Below are positions 1 to 11,010 of a DNA stretch of 64,000 nt, piece after piece. Every line of letters begins with the position of its first letter. Positions within the stretch are counted from its first letter, which is position 1. Location: the NCBI RefSeq assembly GCF_004011695.2, contig NC_082422.1, positions 1,054,001 through 1,118,000 of the forward strand, in the 5' to 3' direction. The stretch comes from Ascochyta rabiei (Eukaryota; Ascomycota; Dothideomycetes; Pleosporales; Didymellaceae). The notes beneath the pieces were generated by a model, which saw nothing but the letters and a program-made list of their open reading frames with translations, made no database searches and was not told where the DNA came from. Position numbers and translations under genes: made by a program.

Positions 1-2617
1 AGCTTACAAAACTTCTAAGCTTCAATCACGTTCAGAAGGCGTTCTTCAATGGGTGGAAGACTGGCCTGCATGGAGACCTAGGCGTATACGTTGAGCGAGC
101 GATGAAACCCTGGGATGGCACTTTTTCTTCCAAGCATCCCGTCTCAATCAGCCGAGTCGACAGGCTCTTGACGCAGCTTGCAGCCAGATACAGATTTTCA
201 GATGCGGCGATACGATCACAACGAGACTGGCATATGAGAACCGATACAGAACTGAAAGAGATCTTTGTAAGATTGGAGTCATGGGAAGCAAAGTGGCTGG
301 TGCGCCTCGTGCTTCGAGATTACTGCACCATCGTGCTGGATGAAGACTACATGTTTGAGCAGTATCACTTCCTATTGCCAGATCTCCTTTTGTTCCAGAA
401 CGATTTCGACGCCGTCTTTGGCATGCTTCGAGGAGAACTGAGCTGTTACCCTGCTGTACCTAATGACCTTGAGGAGAGATCGATGCGTGCAGAAGCGGCG
501 CAAAGGTTGAGGCCAGTAGTCGGCGTCAAAGTAGGGCGCCCGAAGTTCCAAAAAGCATGGGTGAGCATGTTTTATCCTAAAGACTACTATCGTGGCTGAC
601 CTTCTGGACGTCTTTCAAACACTGTTTCCAGATGGCTGGCAACCACGCTTGGGCTGCGGAGAACAAGTACGATGGCGGTAAGTAGTCGATGAACCTGCCG
701 CCTGGAAAATAATGACTGAAAGAATATTGACTGGTGAGTCCAGAGTACTGCGAGATCCACATTGACTTGAAGAATACGCCCGGTAATATTAAAATCTTTT
801 CTAAAAATGGCAAGGACGCGACCGCCGACCGTATGTCATTGCACAGGTACGATCAGATGCTTGTCCTTTCTTATATAGATCCTGATCCACACAGTACCAT
901 CCGGGAAGCTTTGCGTGTCGGCCGTTCGGATTGTGCGTTCCAGTCCAAATGCATTGTGTTGGGCGAGATGGTACTGTACAGCGACAAAGAGAAGAAAATC
1001 ATGCCATTCTCCAAGATCCGGAAGCATATCTCGCGTTCCGGCTCGTTCATCGGTACTCTACAGGATTCTCTGCCACACGAATGGGAACATCTGATGATCG
1101 TTTTCTTCGATGTGTTATTGTTAGACGAGCAGACAGTCTTACGTCATTGCCTCCAGGAGCGCCGCAACCTGCTCAGAAAATTAGTCACGGTCAAGCCGGG
1201 GCGATCGATGCGCTCGGAGTGGTCCCTGCTCGACTTCAAGACAGGGGACGGCATCATGGACCTTAAGGAGATATTCGCCCGAAATCTTGCTAGTCGCCAA
1301 GAAGGTCTTGTATTAAAACCACTCCATGAACCTTACTTCCCACTGTTATATGGACAGGGGTATCATCGACCAAGTTACTTTATCAAGCTTAAAAAAGACT
1401 ACTTGGCTGATATGGGGGGAGAGCGCGATCTAGGCGACTTCGCAGTCATCGGCGCGAGCTTCGATGCGCGCGTTGCTCCGAAGTCAGATGTGCGGCCCTT
1501 GCACTGGACGCACTTCTACCTCGCGTGTTGCACGAACAGAGTTGCCGTAGACCGAGTAGGTGCCAAACTCAACTTCAAAGTCGTCGCTACGGTGAGTCTA
1601 GACCAATGTGTACCCAAGCCAGACCTCAAGTACTTGAATGTACAGGGCTACGTGCGACAAGCGAAGCTGCATGAGGATGGGTCGACAGACAGTTTCGATA
1701 TCGAACACTCAAACGGGTACGACCGTCACATGACGGCCGCGTTCAAAGTACCGTTTGTCGCAGAAGTCTTAGGTGGGGGCTTTGAAAAACTACAAAACCA
1801 GACCTTCGAGATGTTGCGACATCCTAGAGTCACGAAGCTCCACAATGATCGAGCGTGGCAGGACTGTGTAACTCTTGAAGAGCTCGAGAACATGGTTGAA
1901 CAAAAGTGGGTTGTTCCAGACGCAGACAAACTCGACGGACATGCCAAAGAAGTGGCCCTGCTGGCTACCAAGTACGTAAGGGCATCGCAAACCACCTCCT
2001 CGACGTACCAAACAACGCAGGATACAACACAAACGACTCCTCGGAGATCTGAGGTTTCGTCAGATTCAACTCCGTTCGACGCTGATGTCCAAGAGACGCA
2101 GCAACCAACGCTGAACACATGCACGAGCGTGTCTTCCTCAATGCATTACTCTGGCAGTACACAAGGTGCTGGTACCCGGGCATCAAGCCAGGTTCGGATT
2201 CTTGTTCATAGAGATACTGCCGAACGCCTTGCCCTCGCCATGCCACTTGAGCCTCAACCGCCTGTACGAACAATAGTGTCGCCTGAAAAACACGCTCCGC
2301 CATCAACAGAACCATCAGTAACATCTCGTCGGCGTTCAACCACATTACTCCTACCACCAGCATCGACTGCACCAGAGCCGTGCGTTGGCAAGAAACGCAA
2401 TCTCACCCAGACTGTCGACTTCATTAGCCCGCCAGCCGTCAAGCGTGTTAAAGCTCGAACTCCACTCCGGGACTCTGGCGTTAATGGGGCGAGGACTTTG
2501 GGATCCTTTGATTATGACTCACAAGACGGAGTTATTCATATATATGCAGAAGAGGGACTGAGGGTTCATGTACATACAGGGCTCCGGAAAGCAAAGAGAT
2601 GGACAAAGCCGGGTTAA
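1..2617 (+). CDS. ATP-dependent DNA ligase (5' end outside window), three exons
   Basis: Joins DNA nicks through a covalent lysyl-AMP intermediate; nuclear role inferred. The frame is open from base 3, so the true start lies left of the window; the ATG at 102 is internal or optional. Exons seen: up to 560, 632-677 and 744-2617. Introns are 561-631 (GTGAGC..CCAG) and 678-743 (GTAAGT..CCAG). Splicing recreates ligase motif I, E-N-K-Y-D-G, split by the second intron, with the AMP-accepting lysine near residue 198 of the visible part. Further nucleotidyltransferase motifs follow in order: GEMVLY (about nt 964), FFDVLLLD (about 1102), EGLVLKP (about 1302) and FIKLKKDY (about 1380). The last 200 or so residues are Ser/Thr/Pro-rich and probably disordered, with basic KKR and KRVK patches that could be nuclear signals. 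I see no BRCT repeats, so this looks like the fungal ligase-domain paralogue rather than classical Lig4, although Lig4-like annotation is possible. Confidence 0.88.
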
Positions 2618-2880
2618 TGCTTCGATTCCCAGGAGCGTGAACAGCTGATCATTTTATCTGTATCCCATCCGTAACCTTACATTTTTACAAACCATCGCGT
2701 CTCGAAAAATAAATAGAGAAAGAGTTTTGTCGTATTGTACTAGCAGAAAGGGGGGCAAATGGAATGCTTCACCAGCAAATCTATACACTTTGGGATTTTA
2801 AAAGCAAAAGATTGTGTCGCCTGTCGCAGAACTCGTTGAGCACATTAGGACGATCAAGCGCAAGCAGACGCGTCAAATGA

Positions 2881-2955
2881 CTCACCTCCCCCTTCTCAAT
2901 TTCTAGGTCGCTGCTGTCCCTCCACCTCCTCCCTCACTCTCTCTATTTTTTCTTC
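2881..2955 (+). promoter_or_regulatory. CT-rich tract, likely fungal promoter element
   Basis: A strongly pyrimidine-rich stretch on the + strand lies 140-210 bp before the ATG at 3093. Filamentous fungi often carry such CT tracts just upstream of transcription starts. It supports a + strand gene starting near 3093. No TATA box was recognised here. Confidence 0.35.
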
Positions 2956-3017
2956 GCCTGCGGCTCACCCTCGTCTAATTGCAAGTTTGCAAATCATTGC
3001 CTCACCATGTTTTTGCA

Positions 3018-3050
3018 ACAGACACACAGACACACAGACACAGACACACA
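3018..3050. repeat. CA/CAGA-rich microsatellite
   Basis: About four imperfect copies of ACAGACAC lie in the presumed 5' untranslated region of the candidate gene at 3093. Simple slippage repeat; no function is evident. Confidence 0.7.
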
Positions 3051-3092
3051 TTCTCCCATTCCCAATTCCACATCGAATCAAAAAATCCATTC

Positions 3093-3686
3093 ATGATGCG
3101 CCTGTTCACCATCCCCTTCGTCGTGGTGGCCCTAAGCACTACCACCGCAACCTGATTTCCGATGCGGACCACGCTCCTGAACCCGTCGACGCGCGCAGAC
3201 GTAGGGAATTCTGCTCACCGCGATGCACACCTCCACCAATACCACCACCACCGTATCTATCGCTGCCCGCAACAACACTGGAAGCGCACTCGACCCTAAA
3301 ACCTATGGCTACTACGTCATCAAAGTCTAGTGGTCGTTCGACCTGAATGTGAGCCCGAAGTGCGCCGCTTTTGAGCAGTCCAAGAAGACGAAGGCCGTGT
3401 GGTAGGACAAGTGTGAGTTGTGTTTGATTTTTGAGGACGTAGTTTCTCCGACCCTGGCCCCGATCCTGGCACCGAGCCTGACCCTGGACCCGACCAGAGG
3501 AAAGAAGAAGTGAGATGTTTCGTTGCTTACAGGTACCAAATCAACAGCAGATGGGAGAACTGCCAAGTCCGGATCACATGGCCGGGCACGATGGTGACAG
3601 TTATTGGAGTTGCGGGTAGTAGGAGTTGGTACTGTGTTACCCAGAATGCTCTGCAGCGCAGACAATGCAGCGTGAACGTGTGTTAA
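3093..3686 (+). pseudogene. small cysteine-containing secreted-protein gene, probably decayed
   Basis: I do not recognise the family. The frame at 3093-3152 begins MMRLFTIPFVVVAL, a good signal-peptide core, and ends at TGA 3153. A second protein-like frame runs 3205-3401, broken by TAG at 3328, and ends in KKTKAVW. A splice from 3402 (GTAGGA) to 3532 (TTACAG) then joins it in phase to 3533-3686, which reads YQINSRWENCQVRITWPG, later SWYC, and ends in Cys before TAA at 3684. The spaced cysteines and alternating hydrophobic residues look like a compact secreted domain. The first part and the middle part are in different frames and no good splice joins them, so I favour a pseudogene with a frame break plus one nonsense change. 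An alternative is an intact gene with another intron: TAG 3328-3330 could be an acceptor. Function unknown; an effector-like role is only a guess. Confidence 0.42.
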
Positions 3687-3929
3687 GCGTGGCTTCATTC
3701 TCTACCTAACGTGCAGGTGGTGGTCTAGGAATTGGGTTCGTGGATGAGCCAGAGAAAATGACTGAGAGGTGGGAGAAAAAGAAATTGGAATGGATCAGAG
3801 GTGAAGAAGAAGAGCGAGATGAGGTCCGCAATGTGGTCCAGGAAAGGTTAGACACAAAGAAAGGCAGTGGTCAGTGATGGTCAGAACAGACTGGTCGGGT
3901 CGATTTGTAACATCTACCTATGCGTTTGC

Positions 3930-5905
3930 TTACTTCGACTTTCCGGTAGGGACTTGGAACGCGACAATCGGCTGTCCGTGAGCAAATGCCTTGTCGATCC
4001 TGAAAAAGCCCTTGCGGTCGAACTGGATAATGTCATCGGCCTTGAGCTCGGCAGCGTTGCAGTCGGCAACAGCCTTGGTCCTAGTTTCGGTGTTCTTGTT
4101 GAGGAAGTCCTCCAGAGTGTCCTCGGGCTCGAGCTTGTCCTTGGAGATGAGGTAGTCAAAGTCGACGAGCTCAATGGGAATGAGCTCCTGGTCCTTTGAC
4201 AGCCACGTCACCTTCTTGGACGTCTTCTTAACGTCACCCTGCAGATGCAGCTCAAGTTCAAGACCGGTGACGGTCTTGAAACCGTTCTTGGAGAGCGGGT
4301 TGATCGAGTGCGAGATCTTGCGGACAATGGCGTTGCCCCAGTTCATAAGCGTGATCTCCTCGTTTTGAGCAAACGACTGAGCGTCAGCCTGCTCCATGAT
4401 GATGTCCTTGCTGAACACGACCTTCTTGGTGCCGAGGTCGTACTTGGCGTGCTTGGGCTTGTCCTCGCTGAGGACGCCCTCGCGCGCACCGACAACGGTA
4501 ACGGGGACGTTTGCGTCTTCGTCGATGGCGATGTAGCGGGCGGCGGTGGGCTCGATGTGCTTCTTGTTGGTGGCCCAGAAGGAGTACCAGTCGAGGTTGA
4601 CGATGTTCTTGGAGGGACCCTGCTTCAGGATGAACTCCTGGAGAGCGGCAATGACGGCGCCGCGGCGGCGGACACCACGGACAGTGGGCATGCGCGGGTC
4701 ATCCCAGCCCCAGACGTAGCCGGCGTCGACAATCTTGGTCAGCTTGCGCTTGGACAGGACGGTGCGGACAAAGTTGAGACGCGCAAAGCCCCAGTTGTGG
4801 ACCTTGCGCAGCTTGAGCTCGGTGATGAACCACTGGTACTGAGCATCGCGGTCGTTGTACTCGGTGGTGCGCAGAGCATGGGTGACGCCCTCGAGCGAGT
4901 CGACAATGGGGCAGCAGAAGTCGTAGGTGGGGTACATCTTCCACTTGGAGCCGGTGCGGTGGTGGTCCTCGGGGTTGCAGCGGTAGATGACAGGGTCGCG
5001 CATGGCCTTGTTCGGGTTGTCGACCGACATCTTCGCGCGGATGCACCAACGCTTGCCCTCGTCTGTGCCCTGCTTCATCTCATCAAACTTGGCCAGGGTC
5101 TCGTCGACGCTCATGTTGCGGCGCTCGCTGGCGATGCCGTCCATGCGCTCAGCGCGCATCTTCTCCTGGGCGGTGTCGTCGGCGTAGGCCAGGCCGTCCT
5201 TGATGGCCTGGACGGCCCTCTCGTAGAGCTGATCGAACCAGTCGCTGGTGTACGAGACCTGGTCAGGCTTGATGCCGAGCAGCGCGCAGTCCTCGACGAT
5301 GGAGTCCTGGAACTCCTCCTTCTCCTTGCTGGGGTTGGTGTCGTCGAAGCGCAGGATAAGCTTGCCCTTGTACTTTGTGTGGGCGAAGTAGTCGTTCAGG
5401 AGCGCGGCCTTTGCGTGGCCAATGTGGAGGTAGCCTCTGTTCAGCGTCAGTCAGCGTCAGTCAGCGTCAGTCAGCGCGCGTCAGCGCGTGTGCAGGGCGG
5501 GAGCACCCACGAGGGCTCGGGCGGGAAGCGGGTGACGATCCCGGTGCCGTCGCCGACGTCCTGCAGGCCAATGTCGTAGTTGGCGTCGTCGTTGGCGCCC
5601 TCCTTCTTGCTCCGCTCCTTGGGCCTCTCGGCCAGGACCACGGCCTGGGGGTAGACGTCCTCGATGTAGCGGAACCAGCGACACAGGCTGGGCATCAGGT
5701 TCTGCTTGACAAACGCATGCGCCACCCGGTTCTCGCGCAGCCTCTTCCACACGGTCGAGTCGGCCTCGGTGAGGGTGTAGCCCACAATGTGCGAGCGGAG
5801 GGTGAGGTGGGCGTCGAGCTCCTGGAGGCTGGGCTCGATGGCCTTGAGGTTGAGCGGCTTGAGCGCCTCGGCGCGCGTCTGCCATTCCGCGATTTGGGCG
5901 TCCAT
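3930..5905 (-). CDS. GUS1: cytosolic glutamyl-tRNA synthetase
   Basis: Class I aminoacyl-tRNA synthetase that charges tRNA-Glu in the cytosol. Start ATG at 5905-5903. Exon 1 is 5905-5511 and exon 2 is 5436-3930; the 74-bp intron (GTGGGT..ACAG) splits the ATP-binding segment so that FPPEPS joins GYLHIGH exactly in frame. The product is about 633 residues. Residues 1-95 form the GST-like N-terminal domain of eukaryotic GluRS (MDAQIAEW.., WFRYIEDVYP). The HIGH motif is near residue 136. The KMSKS equivalent LSKRKL is near residue 358 (nt 4757-4741), followed by the typical DDPRMPTVRGVRRRG. The C-terminal part is the anticodon-binding beta-barrel and ends in TGKSK. An in-frame ATG further upstream (6055) would add a Cys/Pro-rich extension unlike the family, so 5905 is preferred. 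The intron carries a tandem repeat of branch-site motifs. No lesion seen. Confidence 0.95.
5441..5490 (-). repeat. tandem 10-bp repeat inside the GUS1 intron (repeated branch-site motif)
   Basis: On the + strand TCAGCGTCAG occurs three times in a row at 5441-5470 and continues as imperfect TCAGCGCGCG/TCAGCGCGTG to 5490. On the coding (minus) strand this gives four CTGAC motifs just before the acceptor at 5437. CTGAC is a common fungal lariat branch-site sequence, so the intron has several possible branch points in register. Confidence 0.85.
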
Positions 5906-6262
5906 GGTGCGTGTTGGGTGTGGGGGGGAGGTGTAGATGCTGGCGTGCAAAAGTGGGTGGGCATCACGAGTGTTTGGCGGGGCTGCCTTCTTATCGATAG
6001 GGGAGCTGAGTGAGCACTGAGATCCATCTCGTCCCACCCAGCACACGACTCGCATCGTGGAGACTCACTCGACACCATTTTCGAGCATAGCGAAACTTCA
6101 CCATTCGTTCATCGTATCCTACACTCCACCAGTCGAGAAACACAACACCGGCTATGCAATGCAATCTCAACGCTTGCGCGACGCCAAACCATTCCAACCC
6201 ATAACAAACAATCCATGAAAGCAAGCGTACATGGTAAAACGGAGCCAGAACCTGGGTTCCAG

Positions 6263-6362
6263 CACGATATCATCCCCTCATACTACCACGGATGGACCAT
6301 GGATGGGTACAACACGAAATCATCCCCTCGTACTACCATGGATGGACCATGGATGGGTACAG
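6263..6362. repeat. 50-bp tandem duplication
   Basis: Two head-to-tail copies of a 50-bp unit (6263-6312 and 6313-6362) differ at only a few bases. Each contains GGATGGACCATGGATGGGTA. It lies between the CYK3 stop (6389) and the GUS1 start (5905), so it falls in the shared 3'/5' intergenic space of two minus-strand genes. Confidence 0.9.
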
Positions 6363-6388
6363 CATCAAGATCAAGCTCCTCATTCCAT

Positions 6389-9300
6389 TCAAGCGCACTC
6401 CCATTGCGCAAACACGCACCATCTCGCGCTCCGATCCGCCAGCACCAGTCCCCTCCACGTCCCCTTCTCCCCAATCTTGATCACCGTCTCCCACGCCGTT
6501 CCGTCCGCGTCGCTCAGCACACTGACATGCTCATTCTTCCTCGTCAATCTGATAATCTTGCCTGATGGCGTCTGAATCGCCAGTTTCGCTGGCTTCATCA
6601 CGCTGCTGCCGCTCGATCCTGACGACGCCTGAGACGGGTTGGTATAATTCGACCCGGTAGCCGATATGCTCTGCATGCTCATGGCCGAAGTAGGGCGCGC
6701 AAACGGATTGGGCGATGCCCGCCCGGTGAGAGCTGTCGCAGGCTCCGTCCGGCTTGTCGACGAAGGATGTTGGCGGACGCAGAAGACGAATGTGTTGTTG
6801 AGCACGAGGTTGGAGCACTGAGGCTGTGCGACGTAGAGATCGTGGCGCTGAGCGTGTGGGGTTGGGTGGAGTGTCAGGAACGAGTAGGGAGGGTTGCTGC
6901 CTGTGTGCGTTATGGGAAGGCCGATGGCTAGGGTGTGCGGGTTCTGCTTGTTGGAGTGCTAGACTAAGGTCAGTCTTGTTATCGGCCGAACTCTGGGACA
7001 AGGCCAAGTCTTACCATGAGTCCTCGAGGCCCGGCGAAGATCTTGAGCACACCAAGTCCTTCGTCTCCCGGCAGCAGCGCTTTGACAGTATACCGCTTTT
7101 GTCCTCCAATCCACTCCACCTGCGCAAGTGCTGGCTTGCGAACAAAGTCGCCGCTCTCAAAGTAGTCACCATCCGCGTCCTGCGAGAACGCTCTGGCTTC
7201 TACTTCCGCGACGCACTCGACATCCTCGGGAACGTTGACATACACGTGCGCCATCTCTAGGTTGTCAAGATTCAGCATACTGGTGTCAAAGTCGACAATC
7301 TTCAAGCCATGCTTGAAGTACGTTGGTGTCGCACAAGGAAGGGCCATGAGGACATCATGAGGTTGAGGTGGGCAGATGTGTTGCTGTTCAGGAAGCAGAG
7401 GAACGTGCGAATAGCAAATCTCGAGCGGGCGGGCAAGAAAGTACCAGCTTTCAGCGACTTGGGACCCAGCACTGGAGAAGTGTACACGCTTGGGATTGGT
7501 TGGTCCTGCGAGCGAACAGTCCATCATTCGCCATTCGCCATCCACAATGACTGCGTTCCACGAATGGTTTGGTCGAGCAACACTATCGAGATCCAGAGCT
7601 TCTCCAGGCGTCTTCAGGTAACCACGCACGACCTCAGCGTGAAGACCAACAGAGGCGCACATTTCGGCAACCACCATGGCGATTTCCTGCGAGCACCCAC
7701 GCTTGCTCTGGAGCACGTGTCGAGTGTCCATCTCGCCCTCGAAGTCTTCTTCCCAGGTGATGCGTTCGCTGACCCAGGTGAAAATAGCGCGTAGACGCTG
7801 TACATCGCTTCTGAATGGCCTGCAGACGTAACCTTGCGCAAGAGCAGCTGATGTTGTTCCTAGCGGGATGCTGTTGATGAAACGGGTTCCTTTGTCCACA
7901 TGAGCCAGGCTGCACGCTGCAAAGTCGATGGGCTCGGCAATTGGCAGACCGTCGAGGCCTTCATCGCCTTCGACAGACTCGTTGAGAATGTCGACAGGAT
8001 TAAGAGTAGGGTAGTCCATCATCTGGCAGCGCTCTGCCCGTTCGACGCGTTCGTTGTTGCTCAGTGAGTTGGAGCGATTGACGTCTCGGCGCACTTGTAC
8101 CCAGTCAGTCGTTCCAAGACCACCGTCTCTGCTGGGTGTTGGCTGATGGGCAGCAGCCGAGCCACCAGCAAAGCCTGCTGGAGTGCCGGTTTCCACGCGG
8201 TTCCCTGCTCTGCTAGCCGCACGACTGGCAGCACGGCTAGCTGCGCGAGAGGCCGGCCTGCTGATTGTCTCCATGGTGCTGCGAGCGTTGGCTGCCTGCG
8301 TCTTCGCAGAATCGATCATCTTGCGGAAGAAGCCACTTCGTCTGGCTTTCGGATGAGTCAAACCACCGAGAGGATCTGGGTTCTCCATTCCAGGTGTGCT
8401 GGGTTGCGTAGACTGTTGTTGGTGGTCGCTCGAGCCTGGTCGAGACTGCGAAGCATGGCTTGAGTGGTAGGTTACGCCAGTAAACGGTGTCTCCGGCCGT
8501 CCGTCATCGAAGCCAAAGCCTTTGCCAGCTGAAGGCCGGTCTCCCATCGCACTTCGAGAACTGTCGTCGGCAAATTTCTTGCGATAATAGCTGCCAGCAC
8601 TGGTAGAGCTCATGGCTGTAGCCGAATACCCAGACATCAAGCTGCGGTTCGTGCTTTCAGTCGTTGTGGTTGAGTTGGTCTTGCTGGTGAACGATCTTCC
8701 CAAGCTCTTTCCGAGGTCGTGGACCGACTTGCGATGGCGCAACGTCCTGGATTCCCTGCGTTCGACATCTGCAACATCCTTGGTCGGTGATGGCCCCGGC
8801 CTGTGATACGACGAATTTTTAGCCGGCACTGGAGGAGGCGTGCTCTTGCCGCCCATGAACAGCTCGTCCTTTTTCTTCTTGTTGGCCTCCATCTGATGCA
8901 TCCTCCGCAACCGGCTTTCCATACGCTTGACGTAGTCATCTACATCTGGTGGTCCTTGGACAGGTTCATCATCGTCCTCGTCGCCGGTGCGACTGCCGCT
9001 GCGGTTGCCAGTCTGTAGTCCAGCCATCCTCGCCGAGGCCTGGTGCACTTGATCGAGAGCGTCAGGGGACCAAGGGTGCGAGGGCGTCTCTGCTTCTGGC
9101 GAGGCCATGTCCTGCAACGAAGACATGACGTCGTTCATGGCGTTTGTGAGGGGCGAGGGCGTGAATTTTTGAGGGTTTGGAGACGGGGGTTCTGGCGTGG
9201 TGAAGCGGTCCTGGGGAGGCGGTGCTGGTGAGACAGCTCGGTTTGGACCGTATGCAACGCGATGTGGGGGTGGAGGGGGAGGAGGACCGTCTTCTTCTTC

Positions 9301-10384
9301 TTCCTCGTCATTGTATTGGGTTTGGAATTGCGGTGGCGCCGGCGATGGGCTTCGGCTCTCGAGTTGTTGTTGGTATGGCGAGGGCGACGGACCACGGTCA
9401 TATGCACGATACTGAAACGAGGGCGCCGGAGATGGTGCGCGCGAGTGTCGGTGGAACGAAGGGGCGGGTGACACAGCTCGCGAGTGCGGTCGTTCCTGGA
9501 AAGATGGCGCAGGGGAGACTGCACGCTGGTAGGGAGCAGGCGAGGGACCTCGATCGTACGCGTGGTACTGCGACGGCGGCGCTGGAGAGACTGCCCTTGG
9601 TTGATACTGCCTCGGCGGCGCCGGCGACACTGCTCGGTGATGGTGCTGCTGGGGCGGAGGTGCTGGCGACACTGCCCGCTGTTGGTAGTGGTACTGAGCG
9701 GGAGGGGCTGGAGAGTGCCCTCTTGCGTACGAGCCGTGTCTGGACGGTGCTGGAGAGATGGAGCGCGAGTAGGAGTGCGGCAACGGCGAGGGTGAGGGCG
9801 AGGGCCCTTTGTCATAGGCGCGGTACTGGGATGGGGGAGCCGGTGAGGCTGCGCGAGGCTGGTACTGTCTGGGCGGCGCCGGAGACGCGGCTTGGTGGTA
9901 CTGCTGCTGGGGCGGTGGCGCGGGCGAGACGGCTCTGGGCGGTGCTGGCGAGACGGCGGTCGAGGGCTGTTGGTAGGCGCGCGTGTGGGAGGACTGTCTC
10001 GACGGCGGCGGTGCTGGCGACACGGCGCGCGAGGCGTGGGTCCGGTAAGGCTGCGGCTGGTGCGAGTTGGTGCGGGCGTGGGAGCCGTGTCGGTTGACGT
10101 TGGCGTTGGCTGGCGACGTCGCCGGTCTCTTGGTCGCTGGGCGAGGCGAGACGGCGCGCAGGTTCGAGGGCGCGCGCGACGCTGGTGCCGGCGACGCACT
10201 CTCGCGGCTCTCGGCCGAGTCTCGCTTCATCGACGAGAAGGGCTTCGTCGTCTTCACCGTTGGGGCCGAGGCGCCAGCACGCAGTCTCTCACGCGCGGCA
10301 GCCGCTGGGTTCGGGGCGCCTGCAGCTGCATAAGCCGTGAAGGGCTTCCGGAACATGCTCTTCTGCTTCTGCGGCGCCGGCTTG

Positions 10385-10419
<35 letters not shown>

Positions 10420-10772
10420 CGCGCTGTTCTGCCGCGACACCGTCTCCGAGCTGCCGTTGCGGCTCGCGTTCCACGGCTGGTAGTCTTCGCTGAGCAGCTC
10501 GACAAAGTTGCTGGGGAACAGGCCGACCATGCGCCTGTCGCGCTTCAGCCGGCCCATCCACCAGGACCCGTCGCCGGCATTGAGCACCTCGATCAGGTCG
10601 CCCTCTATGAACCCGAGGTCGCGCTTGGTCTGTGTGGGTGGAGTCGTGGTCAGCCATGCTATGCTGCAGCACACACAACACCTCGTCATCCCTCCGAACG
10701 TACCTCTCCGCCCCACGAGTACACGGCCTTGCACCAGCACGGGAAACGCGTCGGCAGCGTCTGTCCAGCCAT
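6389..10772 (-). CDS. CYK3: cytokinesis protein 3 (SH3 plus transglutaminase-like domain)
   Basis: Cyk3 acts at the septum/actomyosin ring and promotes septum formation. Exon 1 is 10772-10704, starting MAGQTLPTRFPCWC. Exon 2 is 10629-7015 and exon 3 is 6958-6389. Introns are 10703-10630 (GTACGT..ACAG) and 7014-6959 (GTAAGA..CTAG, branch CTGAC). The product is about 1,417 residues. Splicing completes the N-terminal SH3 domain (about residues 12-70: AVYSWGGE joined to TKRDLGFIEGD, then GSWWMGR and GLFPSNFVE). A QA repeat (about 93-105) and a long SPAP/RAVSPAP-rich disordered linker (about 186-503) follow, which may present proline motifs to SH3 partners. The transglutaminase-like domain is near 970-1065, with NHSWNAV and WRMMDC; at the usual catalytic Cys place the sequence reads GCSQEIA, so Ser replaces Cys. 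Exon 3 begins HSNKQNPH and supplies the conserved C-terminal region. The 3' end lies 484 bp before the GUS1 start. Confidence 0.93.
9190..10140 (-). repeat. coding low-complexity repeat (SPAP/RAVSPAP units) in CYK3
   Basis: Degenerate units encoding RAVSPAP, SPAPP and PSPSP recur dozens of times on the minus strand. The GC-rich imperfect repeats also create long chance reading frames on the other strand and in the other frames. Length variation between isolates is likely here. Confidence 0.85.
10385..10420 (-). repeat. hexanucleotide repeat coding poly(Gln-Ala)
   Basis: Six GCCTGT-type hexamers (the last one GCCTGC) encode an alternating Ala-Gln tract in CYK3, just after the SH3 domain. The unit is in frame, so copy-number change would not break the protein. 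Confidence 0.9.
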
Positions 10773-11010
10773 GTCTGCGGCCCTCTGCTACGGTCGCGCC
10801 CCAGCTATGCTGCCCCGGAATGCGGTACGGACCGCGCTTCACCCGGCGAGCGACGGCGACATGCGTTTATTTACGAAGCAAGCGCGCGGCGAGAGTGCGT
10901 GTGGGACGCGTTGCGGCGGGCCCGAAGAATAGGTATGCGAGAGTGAGCGGCGGTACCGTCTGGAGACTGCGCAGGCAAAGACGAGCCTCAAGAGTATCGA
11001 TAGCGGGAGG

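Noticed and set aside
2987..3346. 119-codon plus-strand open frame
   Set aside because: It covers the CA microsatellite and untranslated DNA and is Pro/His/Thr-rich without signal or domain; only the 3093 and 3205-3686 parts look protein-like, in other frames.
3327..3698. 123-codon minus-strand open frame
   Set aside because: No domain; it lies opposite the better supported spliced plus-strand reading.
4245..5579. 444-codon plus-strand open frame opposite GUS1
   Set aside because: It is Leu/Val/Asp/Gly-rich with no domain and is the mirror of a GC-rich conserved coding strand; GUS1 motifs settle the real strand.
9135..10199. Long open frames in other frames across the CYK3 linker (354 and 291 codons)
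   Set aside because: They are Arg/Pro or Ala/Gly low-complexity shadows of the repeated SPAP coding sequence.
10773..10842. In-frame upstream extension of CYK3 exon 2 to an ATG at 10842
   Set aside because: That reading passes through the 74-bp intron; splicing to the ATG at 10772 gives the complete SH3 start instead.
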